DNA of 30,100 nt. Origin: VGBK01 sp043810615. GTDB lineage: Bacteria; Actinomycetota; Acidimicrobiia; Spongiisociales; UBA11373. The notes under the pieces were generated by a model. The model made no database searches, was not told where the DNA came from, and saw nothing but the letters and a program-made list of their open reading frames with translations. Positions 14,969 through 23,145 of this stretch are shown in pieces (within the stretch, counting starts at the first letter, position 1; the number at the start of each line of letters is the position of its first letter). A program made the translations under genes and the position numbers. The DNA lies in assembly GCA_043810615.1 (NCBI GenBank), contig JBDROA010000137.1, forward strand, positions 1-30,100, read 5' to 3'.

Positions 14969-15673
14969 TCAGATCCGGTCGCGCACCGGGTAGCCGAGCA
15001 GGGCGAAGTCGGCGGCGTAGCGGGCGTTGACCAGGCCCAGCAGTTCGGGGTTGTACCAGTCCTCCAGGCGCACCGGGGCCCCGGTGACGTTGTAGGCCCG
15101 GGCCACGGGCATCAGGCGGGTGTGCCGGCAGACCTCGGCCCAGTCCTCCGCGAAGTGCTCCAGGCGGCCGACGAAGTCCACGATGGGCCGCCCGTCGCGG
15201 AAGAGGAAGCGCGTCTGGTTGCGGATGTGCTTCTCCGCCCGCTCGTCGGGCACCGCGGCCACCGCCCGGACGAAGGCGGGGAAGCCCATATCCAGCGAGA
15301 AGGCCCGGCCGTACACCCAGAAGATGGGGGAGACCCTCTTCCCCTGGCGGTGGGGGCGCTCGATCTTGTGGCGGTAGCAGGAGATGAGGCGGGCGTAGGG
15401 GTCGCGTACGAAGCCGAAGGTGAAGCGGGGGGGTTGGAGGGAGGCGACACTCTCGGGCGTCACGAAACGCACGAAGCGCCACAGCGCTTCCTTGGGCAGG
15501 TCGGCGCCGGCCTGCTCGCGCAACCCGCGCAGCACCGTCATGCGGATGGTCCCCGAGCCCGCCTTGGGCACCTGGACCGCTCGCACCTCGAGCTCGGGCA
15601 CTTCGAGGACCTCCAGGCGCTGCAGCCGGGGCCACTTGAGAGCGGCTCGCCAGAAGGTGGAGGAGGCGGTCAT
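14969..15673 (-). CDS. Sulfotransferase family 2 (HNK-1-like) protein
   Basis: This 234-residue protein carries the two PAPS-binding signatures of carbohydrate sulfotransferases: the 5'-phosphosulfate loop VPKAGSGT (35-42) and the 3'-phosphate motif RDPYARLISCYRHK (90-103). It would transfer sulfate from PAPS to a sugar or related acceptor. The length is short but complete for bacterial members, and the ATG at 15673 is the natural start. It stands alone: convergent with sodN, with a decayed toxin-antitoxin region on its 5' side. The acceptor is unknown and no PAPS-synthesis genes are in the window. Confidence 0.8.
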   Translation of the reverse strand: MTASSTFWRAALKWPRLQRLEVLEVPELEVRAVQVPKAGSGTIRMTVLRGLREQAGADLPKEALWRFVRFVTPESVASLQPPRFTFGFVRDPYARLISCYRHKIERPHRQGKRVSPIFWVYGRAFSLDMGFPAFVRAVAAVPDERAEKHIRNQTRFLFRDGRPIVDFVGRLEHFAEDWAEVCRHTRLMPVARAYNVTGAPVRLEDWYNPELLGLVNARYAADFALLGYPVRDRI

Positions 15674-15789
15674 GGGGTCGGGGGGATGGTAGGCACGGCT
15701 CGGGGTTCTTTCTCTCCCGCCCGCCCCGGGGGGGAGAGGTGGGGGTGGGGGTGAGGGCGAGGCGTGGCGCCGGGCGTGGAGTCAGGCGC

Positions 15790-16028
15790 ATGCCACGGAT
15801 GCAGGTCCACCTGCCCGACGATCTCTACCGGTGGTCGAGGATGACGCCCTGGGTGCAGCGGATCTGCTGCAAGAAGCGGTGCGCATCGAACTCCGACGGC
15901 GCCGTCCGCTCGCGGCCGCCGATACCCATCTGGCCAGACTCATCGCCGAGGTCGGCGATCTGACCCCACAGGAGCCGTGCCGGGCCAAGGCCCGGCCCGG
16001 CGCCTCCTCGGCCGCGCCGGCCGGGTGA
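15790..16028 (+). pseudogene. Frameshifted VapB-like antitoxin
   Basis: From the ATG at 15790 the plus strand reads MPRMQVHLPDDLYR, the ribbon-type N-terminus of many antitoxins. It then leaves frame, and the natural continuation VVEDDALGAADLLQEAVRIE is found in the -1 frame from 15831, on to LRRR and HLARLIAEVGDLTPQE, ending at TGA 16026-16028. One missing G in the CGG-GTG junction near 15831 explains it. The order antitoxin then PIN toxin is retained. It could be true decay or a single-base sequencing error, but the adjacent toxin is broken in more than one way. Confidence 0.65.
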
Positions 16029-16038
16029 CCGGCCGGCC

Positions 16039-16405
16039 ATGCCGGCCCTCGACTTGGGGGCGGTCGCCTTTCTCGCCCGGCGGACTCGGCAGGTGGCGGC
16101 AAACATCACGGCGCTGCGGTCCGAGGGGCTGTGACCGCCGCCGGCGCCTTCCTCGGTGCTCGTCGAGTTCCTGGCGGACGATACGGGCCGGGATGGCGGG
16201 GTGAACCGGCTGTTCGAAGCGGCTGACCTCGTCGAGGACCTGCCCGAGGCCCTGGCCCCCCGGGCCGTCGTCCTGCGCTCCCGGGCGCCCGCAGGTTCGG
16301 CCGTCGATGCCCTCGCGGCGGCCCTGGTCGAACCGGGCAGGTCTCGGATGTCGCCGATCCGGCCGCTCTGGCGGGCCGCGCTGAGAGGGTCGTGGTCGAG
16401 CGGGG
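16039..16405 (+). pseudogene. Degraded PIN-domain (VapC-like) toxin
   Basis: Starting 11 bp after the antitoxin remnant, the plus strand reads MPALDLGAVAFLARRTRQVA (including the first active-site Asp) and then meets an in-frame TGA at 16132-16134, where related proteins commonly have Trp. The same frame continues SSVLVEFLADD, NRLFEAADLVEDLPEAL and GSAVDALAAALVEPGR. Near 16341 it shifts by one base, and the expected tail VSDVADPAALAGRAERVVVE lies in the other frame. Nonsense mutation plus frameshift make this a pseudogene; a functional RNase is unlikely. The remnant runs up against the 3' end of the opposite-strand flippase gene. Confidence 0.65.
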
Positions 16406-16415
16406 CCGAGGTCGC

Positions 16416-17981
16416 CTACCGCAGCTCCCGCCGCACCCACGGCGGTCCGAGCGAAACCGCCAGCACGATGATGCCGCCCACCGCCAGGGCCGCCAGGCTG
16501 GAGATCTCGCCCTGGCTGGGGAAGCGGCTCATCACCCACTCGGCGGCGCTCCACGCCGCCAGGCCGGCTGCGGCGGCCAGCGGCAGGCTGCGCAGCGAGG
16601 TCACCGCCACCGGGCGACCGTCCGGCCACCCGGTTCGCCGGTACCAGATGACCGCCAGGGCTGTGGTGTACAGGGTGATGGCGATGCTGGATGCCAGGGC
16701 CAGGCCGTCGACCCCCATGGCCTGGCGCAAGCCCCAGTAGATGGGGACGGCGGCGGCGGTCGCCAGGGTGCCGACGATGACCGGGGTCCACATCTCCTCG
16801 CGGGCGTAGAAGCCGCGGGCCAGGATTTGCTGCAACCCCCACATGGGCACCCCCAAAGCGAAGAACACCACGGTGCCGGCGGTGGCCACGGTGTCGGCGG
16901 CGTCGAACGACCCCCGCTCGTACAGCAGGCGGATCGCCGGCACCGACAGGGCCATGAGGACGGCGGCCGCCGCCAGGCTGAGCACCACGATGTAGCGCAG
17001 GGCGCGGCTCACCGCTTCGGTCATCTCGCGGTGCTTCCCCTCGGCCACCAGGCGGGCCAGGAAGGGGTAGGCAGCCACCCCGGCCGCCTGGGCGATCACC
17101 CCTACCGGGACCAGCATCGTCTGGCGTCCGAAGGTGAGCCAGGAGACCCCGCCGTCCTTGATGAGCGAACCGAAAGTGCGGCCGAGTTGCTCGTCGAGCA
17201 CCACCAACGACTGGCCGAGCATGAGGGGGATCGCCAGGGCGAAGTAGCGCCCCACCGCCGGGTGGCGGCGCAGCGATCCGGTGGGCCACTTCAGCCCGCA
17301 GCGTCTGGCCCCCCACCACTGCAGCAGGAAGATCCCCACGAACGAGCCGCCGAGCACGCCCCAGGCGAACCCCTCGGCGGTGGGTTGTTCCCTCCCCAGG
17401 GCGCCGGCGATGCCCCCCAGGATGATCCCGAGGTTGTAGACGATGGGGCCCAGGGCGGCGATGACGAAGCGCTCCCGGGCGAACTGCACCGCGGTGAACA
17501 GCTGGCCGAGGATGAAGAACACCTGGGCGGGGAGGACGATGCGCGTGAGGCGAGTGGCCTCGGCGATCTGGGCGTCGCTGAACCCCGGTTCGACGGCGCG
17601 CAGCACCGGGGAGACGAAGGGCAGGGCCGCCGCCAGGAGGACGACCGAGCCGATCAGCAGGATCCTGGTCACCGCCCAGAAGGCCCGCCAGGCGTCCTCC
17701 TCGTCGCCGGCGGCGAAGCGGCGGCTGAGGATGGGGATGAGCGTGATGGCCATGTAGGCGCCGGCCAGCAGGTAGCTGAGGAAGTCGGGGATCAGGAAGG
17801 CGACGAAGTAAGCGTCCCCGGTGGCGCCGGCGCCGAGCAGCCAGGCGAAGATCACCTGGCGGAGGAGGCCGAGTACCCGGGAGAGCAGAGTGCCGCCGGC
17901 GACGATGAGGGCGGCGATGCCCATGGCCCGATAGAGGCCGTGGCGCTCTGTCGCAGGGCCGGGATCGTTCACCGCGGGCAA
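16416..17981 (-). CDS. murJ: MurJ/MviN-type lipid II flippase
   Basis: This 521-residue polytopic membrane protein of the MOP flippase superfamily should move lipid II across the cytoplasmic membrane for peptidoglycan synthesis. The N-terminal signature GGTLLSRVLGLLRQVIFAWLLGAGATGDAYFVAFLIPDFL and about 13-14 hydrophobic segments agree with the family. The reading frame opens at a TTG (17981); a GTG at 17972 or an ATG at 17924 are alternatives and no good ribosome-binding site decides among them. It stands apart from other wall genes, ahead of leftward ABC transporter genes. Some members act in polysaccharide export instead, so the precise lipid substrate is inferred. Confidence 0.88.
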   Translation of the reverse strand: MPAVNDPGPATERHGLYRAMGIAALIVAGGTLLSRVLGLLRQVIFAWLLGAGATGDAYFVAFLIPDFLSYLLAGAYMAITLIPILSRRFAAGDEEDAWRAFWAVTRILLIGSVVLLAAALPFVSPVLRAVEPGFSDAQIAEATRLTRIVLPAQVFFILGQLFTAVQFARERFVIAALGPIVYNLGIILGGIAGALGREQPTAEGFAWGVLGGSFVGIFLLQWWGARRCGLKWPTGSLRRHPAVGRYFALAIPLMLGQSLVVLDEQLGRTFGSLIKDGGVSWLTFGRQTMLVPVGVIAQAAGVAAYPFLARLVAEGKHREMTEAVSRALRYIVVLSLAAAAVLMALSVPAIRLLYERGSFDAADTVATAGTVVFFALGVPMWGLQQILARGFYAREEMWTPVIVGTLATAAAVPIYWGLRQAMGVDGLALASSIAITLYTTALAVIWYRRTGWPDGRPVAVTSLRSLPLAAAAGLAAWSAAEWVMSRFPSQGEISSLAALAVGGIIVLAVSLGPPWVRRELR

Positions 17982-18024
17982 GTTAGTGCGTCGGCACCCC
18001 GGGAGTGCGCCGCCGGGCCGGCGC

Positions 18025-18771
18025 TCAGGTGATGTCGCGGTGGCGGAGCAGCGCGGCGGTGGCAGCCACGGCGAGCAGAGCCACCACCAACGCCTTGGCC
18101 GCGGCGCCGCCGGCGCCCGGTTCCACCACCCCCAGCAGTTCCTCCATGTGGGCCCGGCTCGCCGGCACCAGGGCGGTATAGGCGCTCAAGCCGAGGCGCA
18201 TCAGAGACACGGTGGCCAGCGAAGAGACGGCGGTGGTCATGCCGCTCTCCCACACGAAGGCGTAGACCAGACCGATGAGCACCGCGTGCCGGGTGAGATA
18301 GCCGAGGGTGAGGAACACCGCCGTGTAGGCCAGGGTGGAGAGGGCGGCGGCCAGCAGCAGCGGCCCCAGGGTGCCCCAGTTGCCGGCGCGGGCCCCCAGC
18401 ATCACCGACATGGCGGCGCCGCCGGTGCCCGCCACGGCAAAGGCAGCGGACCAGGCGGCCAGCAGCTTCGCCCCCGCCACCAGGGTGCGGGGCACGGGGC
18501 GGAGCAGCAGGAACGAGAGGGTGGCATCCCGCCGCTCGTCGCCCAGAGCGCCCGCCCCGAACACCAGGGAGATCACCGGCAGGACGATGACCATGAGAAT
18601 GACGAGAGGGGCCTCGTGGAAGGACCGCTCGACGCCGACGGTGGGCTCTCCGGCAAGCAGAGCGAGCAGCACCCCGGCCGGGAGCAGGGCCATTACGGCC
18701 AGGGCGATGATCCGGCGCCCGCCCAGCAACTGGCGCAGGGTGGCCGTCACGATGGCGGCAAAGGCCCTCAT
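18025..18771 (-). CDS. ABC-2 type transporter permease
   Basis: This 248-residue protein has about six hydrophobic segments and the ABC-2 landmark VFGAGALGDERRDATLSFLLLRPVPRT, marking the first extracellular loop region where type-2 exporters have a coupling helix. It is the last of four overlapping leftward genes; its ATG overlaps the stop of the upstream ATPase gene by four bases. It probably pairs with that ATPase to export an unknown substrate. Family level is clear; the substrate is not. Confidence 0.82.
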   Translation of the reverse strand: MRAFAAIVTATLRQLLGGRRIIALAVMALLPAGVLLALLAGEPTVGVERSFHEAPLVILMVIVLPVISLVFGAGALGDERRDATLSFLLLRPVPRTLVAGAKLLAAWSAAFAVAGTGGAAMSVMLGARAGNWGTLGPLLLAAALSTLAYTAVFLTLGYLTRHAVLIGLVYAFVWESGMTTAVSSLATVSLMRLGLSAYTALVPASRAHMEELLGVVEPGAGGAAAKALVVALLAVAATAALLRHRDIT

Positions 18772-19706
18772 CTGCCCCTCACCAGGTAGCGAAAGACGCT
18801 CTCCAGCGACAGATCCTCGGGTTCGAAGAGCGAGAGCCGCACTCCCAGGGACTGCGCCAGCGGGGCGATGGCCCGCCCCAGCCCGGTGAGGTCTCCGGTC
18901 TCCACGGTGAGGATGCGGCCCTGGACGGCCACGCTCCCCACCGCCTCCGAGCCGGCGAGGGCGGCGGCGAGGCGGCGCGGGTCGTCGGCCTCGAGGCGCA
19001 CCCGGTAGGGGATGTCGGTCATCGCCCGGCGGATGGCGGCCACGTCGCCGGCCGCGGCCAGCTTGCCGTCCACGATGGCGAGAACCCGGTCGGCCATGCG
19101 CTCCACCTCGGCGAGCACGTGGGAGGAGACCACCAGGGTGCGCCCTTCGGCGCCGAGACGGCGGAAGGTGGCGATGAGATGGGCCCGCTGCACCGGGTCG
19201 GTGCCGTTGAGCGGCTCGTCGAGCACCAGGATCGGGGCGTCGTTCACCAGGGCGGCGGCCACTTTGGCCCGCTGGCGCATCCCCTTGCTGAACCCCGAGA
19301 GCGGGCGGTCGGCGGCGTCGCCCAAATCCACGGCGGCGAGGGCCCGGTCGACGGCGGCGGGGGCGGCTCCGGAGAGCACGGCGGCGTAGCCGGCGAACTC
19401 CCGCGCCGTCTGGAACCCGTACACGGCGTCCTCCTCGGGCACCATGGCCAGGGAGCGGTACACCTCGGGCGTGCGGCGGGGGTCCTTGCCCAGGACCGTG
19501 ACCGTGCCGTCGGAGGGGGAGAGCAGCCCGACGATGAGGCGCAGCAGGGTGGTCTTGCCCGCCCCGTTGGGGCCGAGCAGGCCGGTGACTCCGGGGCCGA
19601 AGGCGCAGGTCAGGTCGGAGACCGCCACCTTCTGCCCGAACCACTTCGATACCCGGCGAACCTCGATGGTCGGCTGCGGCGCCCAGGACGGGGACGAGTT
19701 GGTCAC
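18768..19706 (-). CDS. ABC transporter ATP-binding protein
   Basis: This 312-residue ATPase carries Walker A GPNGAGKTT (45-53), signature FSKGMRQ (138-144), Walker B ILVLDEP (158-164) and the H-loop His195. The last 90 residues are the C-terminal domain often found in NatA/CcmA-like exporter ATPases. The GTG start overlaps the upstream permease stop (GTGA), and its stop overlaps the next permease start. It should energise one of the two permeases in this cluster. The substrate is unknown. Confidence 0.9.
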   Translation of the reverse strand: MTNSSPSWAPQPTIEVRRVSKWFGQKVAVSDLTCAFGPGVTGLLGPNGAGKTTLLRLIVGLLSPSDGTVTVLGKDPRRTPEVYRSLAMVPEEDAVYGFQTAREFAGYAAVLSGAAPAAVDRALAAVDLGDAADRPLSGFSKGMRQRAKVAAALVNDAPILVLDEPLNGTDPVQRAHLIATFRRLGAEGRTLVVSSHVLAEVERMADRVLAIVDGKLAAAGDVAAIRRAMTDIPYRVRLEADDPRRLAAALAGSEAVGSVAVQGRILTVETGDLTGLGRAIAPLAQSLGVRLSLFEPEDLSLESVFRYLVRGR

Positions 19707-20578
19707 ACCGGCCTCCGGTAGCGGCGCACCACCAGGATCCCGGCGGCCAGGGCCACCGCCCCGATGGCCACGAGCGACACCCAGGGGTCGTAGCCGGCGA
19801 GCCGGGGGACCAGGTCGCGGGAGGAAGCGCCCAGGATCCAGTTCTTCACGACCGCCGGGTGCTGTTGGAGGGCGAGCAGGCCGAAGGGCTCGAAGCCCGC
19901 CTCCACCACCAGGGCCCGGGTCGCCGGGGAGGAGATGGCCATCACCCCGATGAAGGCGCCGGCCGCCAGGGCGGTGCGCTTGGCGAAGGCGGCGAAGAGG
20001 AAGGCGAGCGGGGCGAGAGCGGCGAAGTACACGAAGGTGGCCAGGGCCGTCTTCCCGAGCTCTGCTCCGTGACCGGCGAGATAGGAGCCGAACCCATCCG
20101 CCGAGATCCAGGCTCGGCCCAGGAACAGCACGACGTGGGGCAACTCCATGAAGGCGACGACCACCGTGGCCAACGCCGCCGCCCGGGCCAGCAGGTAGTC
20201 GTTGGCGGTGAGAGGCCGCGAGGCGTACACCTGCAGCACCCCGCTGGCCCGGTCGGGGACGAGCAGCTCCCCGGCGGCGGCGGCGACGAAGAGCAGGGCG
20301 ATGGTGCCGGTGAGATCGAAGTACTGGGCGTGGGAGAAGAACTGGGTGCCTTCGACGCCCATCTGCCCGGTGATCACCGAGAGGGCGATGAAGGCGGTGG
20401 CGGGGAGTACGGCGATGGCCAGCAGGCTCCAGAAGAAGGCCTTGGCGCGGGCCCGCCGCCGCAGGCCGAGCACCCGGCGCAGCCCATCGCGGTACAGGGC
20501 GCGCACCGCTCCCGCCCGTCCGAGGCGCTCTCCCTGGTGAGGCTGATAGCCCAGGTCGTAGACGACGCCCTCAGTCAT
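19703..20578 (-). CDS. ABC-2 type transporter permease
   Basis: This 291-residue protein has a soluble N-terminus rich in Arg (about 45 residues) followed by six hydrophobic segments, beginning FFWSLLAIAVLPATAFIALS. AAAGELLVPDRASGVLQVYASRPLTANDYL is the ABC-2 coupling-region pattern. It overlaps the preceding ATPase gene by eight bases and the following one by four, so all four genes are one transcript. Which ATPase it partners cannot be told, but adjacency to the upstream one suggests that pair. Confidence 0.82.
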   Translation of the reverse strand: MTEGVVYDLGYQPHQGERLGRAGAVRALYRDGLRRVLGLRRRARAKAFFWSLLAIAVLPATAFIALSVITGQMGVEGTQFFSHAQYFDLTGTIALLFVAAAAGELLVPDRASGVLQVYASRPLTANDYLLARAAALATVVVAFMELPHVVLFLGRAWISADGFGSYLAGHGAELGKTALATFVYFAALAPLAFLFAAFAKRTALAAGAFIGVMAISSPATRALVVEAGFEPFGLLALQQHPAVVKNWILGASSRDLVPRLAGYDPWVSLVAIGAVALAAGILVVRRYRRPV

Positions 20579-21482
20579 CTCCGGCCCCCTGGAGGAAGAC
20601 GTCTTCGAGGGTGGTGCGCCGCGGCCCGAGGCGGCGCAGGGCGCAGCCGGTAGCGGCCAGGGCGTCGCGCACCAGGTCGTAGGGGTCGGCGGGCCCGCCG
20701 CGGACCACCACCACCCGGCCCCGCACTTCGATCACGGCTCCGGCCGCCGCCAGGGCGGCCGCCATGGGGGCGGCGTCGTCCTCGAGGACCTCGACCGCCA
20801 CTTCGCCGGTGGCGGAGATCTCGGTGAGCGGCCCGGAGCGGAGCACCCGGCCGCCGTCGAGCATCACGATCCACTGGCAGGTGCGCTCGATGTCGGTGAG
20901 CACGTGGGAGGAGACGACGGCGTTGATCCCGAAGCCGTCGAGGCGGGAGATGATCTCGAGCATCTCCTCACGGCCTTCCGGATCGAGGCCGGCGGTGGGC
21001 TCGTCGAGGAGCACCAGATCGGGGTCGTGCACGATGGCCTGGGCCAGCTTGGCCCGCTGCTTCATGCCGGTGGAGAACCCGCCCATGTGGCGGAAGCGCT
21101 CCTCGTGGAGGCCGACCAGGCCCAGCACGTCGCTGGCCCGCTGGCGGGCGTCCCGGGCGGGCAGGCCGGCGATCTCGGCGGTGTAACCCACGAAGTCGGC
21201 GGCGGTCTGGTCGGGGGGCAGGCAGGCGCTCTCCGGCATGTAGCCGACGCGGGACCGCAGGGCCAGGGCCGCCGCGGGCACGGGATGGCCCAGGGCCCAG
21301 GCCTCCCCTTCGGTCGGGCGGAGGATGCCCAGGAGCAGCTTGAGCAGAGTGGTCTTGCCGGCGCCGTTGGCCCCCACCAGGCCGATGCAGCCCGCGGGCA
21401 CGTCGAGGCTGACGTCATTCAGGGCCACGATGTCGCCGTAGGAGAAGCCGAGCCCCCGGGTGGAGATGATCGTCTCGGGCAC
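20571..21482 (-). CDS. ABC transporter ATP-binding protein
   Basis: This 303-residue ATPase has Walker A GANGAGKTT (37-45), signature FSTGMKQ (136-142), Walker B LVLLDEP (156-162) and H-loop His193, plus a C-terminal extension ending TTLEDVFLQ, a pattern common in CcmA/NatA-type exporter ATPases. GTG start at 21480-21482. It is the first gene of the four-gene leftward cluster. The two ATPases are paralogues but distinct, so the cluster may make two exporters or one heteromeric exporter. Confidence 0.9.
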   Translation of the reverse strand: MPETIISTRGLGFSYGDIVALNDVSLDVPAGCIGLVGANGAGKTTLLKLLLGILRPTEGEAWALGHPVPAAALALRSRVGYMPESACLPPDQTAADFVGYTAEIAGLPARDARQRASDVLGLVGLHEERFRHMGGFSTGMKQRAKLAQAIVHDPDLVLLDEPTAGLDPEGREEMLEIISRLDGFGINAVVSSHVLTDIERTCQWIVMLDGGRVLRSGPLTEISATGEVAVEVLEDDAAPMAAALAAAGAVIEVRGRVVVVRGGPADPYDLVRDALAATGCALRRLGPRRTTLEDVFLQGAGDD

Positions 21483-21529
21483 CGACTCAAGCTAGCCGAC
21501 GGATCGGTGACGGGGAGACCGGCCCGGGC

Positions 21530-22444
21530 TCAGCCGGCGACTTCGGGGCCGGGGCCGGCGGCGGGCGGCGTCGTTTCGGCCTGTTCGGTGAACACCACCC
21601 CGGCCAGGATCAGGGCCCCGCCGGCGGCCATGAACGGCGTCACCTGCTCGCCGAGCAGCCAGGCCCCGCCGGTGAGGGCGATCACGGGGATCAGGTAGCT
21701 GGGCAGGGAAGCGGTGGTGGCGCTCACCCGCTGCAGCATCCAGAAGAACAGCAGGAAAGGCATGAAGGTGCCGGCAAAGGCCATGTAGACCACGAGGCCC
21801 CAACCGGCGGCCGACACCTGAGCCGGCAGGCCCTCGACGGCCAGCATGGTCGAGACCAGCACCACCGCCCCGAGAGCGAACTGGGGGCCGGCCAGGTCCA
21901 GGATGTCGTGGCCGGGGGCGTGGCGACGGGCGTGCACCCCGCCGAACGAGGCCACCACCACCCCGCCGAGGGCCAGCGCCGCCGAGAGCCCGGCCCGCCC
22001 GGCGTCGCCGAGGCCCGAGTCCCCGGTGGCCAGGAGTAGCGTCACCCCGGCCACCGCCAGCGACAGCCCGAAGGCCTTGTGCCGGTTCATCTTCTCGTCG
22101 GGCAGCAGGAAGTGGGCCCACGCCGCGGTGGCCAGGGGGATGTTGGTGATGAGCAGGCCCAGGAAGCCGGCCGAGGCGTGCTGCACCGCCAGGGTGAACA
22201 GGATGTAAGGGGCGGTGATGTTGGTTAGGCCGATCACCCCTCCCAGGAGCCACAACCGCCGGTCCGGCAGGGCCCGATGCCGGAGCAGGCGGTAGGCGAA
22301 GACCGCAGCGGCGGCGATCAGGATGCGCATCCCGATGATGGTGTAGGGCCCGACGCCCTCGCGGAGAGCGGCGCGGGTAGCGATGCCGGCGGTGCCCCAC
22401 CCGAAGGAGGAGACCACGATGGCCATCCAGATGCGGGCTCGCAT
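21530..22444 (-). CDS. EamA-family (DMT superfamily) transporter
   Basis: This 304-residue protein has ten hydrophobic segments arranged as two EamA repeats: the first begins IWMAIVVSSFGWGTAGIATR and the second GLSAALALGGVVVASFGG. PSYLIPVIALTGGAWLLGE near the end is the typical repeat-closing motif. Such proteins transport metabolites, often amino acids, nucleotide-sugar or other solutes; direction and substrate vary. The gene starts 8 bp after the HTH gene and is likely co-transcribed with it, divergently from the microcompartment operon. A role in moving the microcompartment substrate is possible but is inference from location only. Confidence 0.87.
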   Translation of the reverse strand: MRARIWMAIVVSSFGWGTAGIATRAALREGVGPYTIIGMRILIAAAAVFAYRLLRHRALPDRRLWLLGGVIGLTNITAPYILFTLAVQHASAGFLGLLITNIPLATAAWAHFLLPDEKMNRHKAFGLSLAVAGVTLLLATGDSGLGDAGRAGLSAALALGGVVVASFGGVHARRHAPGHDILDLAGPQFALGAVVLVSTMLAVEGLPAQVSAAGWGLVVYMAFAGTFMPFLLFFWMLQRVSATTASLPSYLIPVIALTGGAWLLGEQVTPFMAAGGALILAGVVFTEQAETTPPAAGPGPEVAG

Positions 22445-22452
22445 CCGGGTAC

Positions 22453-23103
22453 CTACGACGGCCGGGGCCGGCGGCGGAAGGGCAGGCGGAGCAGGGGGCG
22501 TCGCGGCGCGGGGGCGCCGGGAGCGGGTGGTTCATCGAGGCGTTGCTTGAGACCGTCGCGCTCCAGGCGCATCTCGGCCAGGCGCTCCCGCAGGAAGGAG
22601 GCCTCGGTCTCTGCTTTGGCGGCGCGCTCGCGCGCCTCGGCCAACTGCTGGCCGGCCTCGTGGAGGTGCCCGAGTTGGGCCAGCAGGCGGTCCCAAGCGT
22701 CGCGGGGCACGAGCATGGCATTCCCGTCGGGGGTGGGCCCGGCGGAGGAACGCCCGCCGGCCCCGGCGCGGCGCTTGCGGGCGGCCACCGAGGCCGGGGC
22801 CACCATCCACTGGCGGCCTTGCGGGCCGCGACCCATGACGGCGTCCACCTCGCCGGCGCGACACCAGGTGCGCAGCGTGGCGACGGCCACCCCGTAGCGC
22901 CGGGAAGCTTCCTTCCGGCCGATGCGAGCCGGGGCGGCGGGGCGGTCTTCGGCGAGGCGGCGCGAGGCCGCCCGCGGCGCTGCCACCGGGGTCGGCGAGG
23001 GGGGCGGGACCGGGCGGCGCACCCGTGGCTCGCCCCTTTCCCAGATGGAGGTGGGGTCGGTTCCCACGCCGCGGCTCCGATGGGTCGGGTGGCGGCCCAG
23101 CAT
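22453..23103 (-). CDS. Helix-turn-helix protein with coiled-coil tail, possible regulator
   Basis: This 216-residue protein has a Pro/Arg-rich, disordered N-terminus (1-60), a MerR/excisionase-like winged helix (about 62-108: GRKEASRRYGVAVATLRTWC then a basic wing GRGPQGRQWMV), and a heptad-rich coiled coil (about 133-190), ending in a basic tail. It probably binds DNA as a dimer. It diverges from the microcompartment operon across only 41 bp, which contains the candidate rpiB promoter, so it is a natural candidate to control that operon and its own gene. A GGAG lies 9 bp before the ATG. The helix-turn-helix is clear; regulation of the neighbour is inference. Confidence 0.7.
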   Translation of the reverse strand: MLGRHPTHRSRGVGTDPTSIWERGEPRVRRPVPPPSPTPVAAPRAASRRLAEDRPAAPARIGRKEASRRYGVAVATLRTWCRAGEVDAVMGRGPQGRQWMVAPASVAARKRRAGAGGRSSAGPTPDGNAMLVPRDAWDRLLAQLGHLHEAGQQLAEARERAAKAETEASFLRERLAEMRLERDGLKQRLDEPPAPGAPAPRRPLLRLPFRRRPRPS

Positions 23104-23131
23104 AGGCCCGTCTCCGCCGGGTACTTCGTGG

Positions 23132-23145
23132 GATAATCCCCATCG
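23132..23145 (+). promoter_or_regulatory. Possible -10 element of the BMC operon, leaderless start
   Basis: GATAAT (23132-23137) matches five of six bases of TATAAT and lies exactly seven bases before the GTG start of rpiB; no Shine-Dalgarno sequence intervenes. That spacing fits a leaderless mRNA whose transcription start is the start codon itself, a common mode in actinobacteria. No good -35 box was seen. The element lies within the 41-bp gap shared with the divergent HTH gene. Confidence 0.4.

Noticed and set aside
16392..18032. Plus-strand open frame opposite the MurJ-type gene
   Set aside because: It is antisense to a clear membrane flippase; only its first codons reflect the tail of the decayed PIN toxin.
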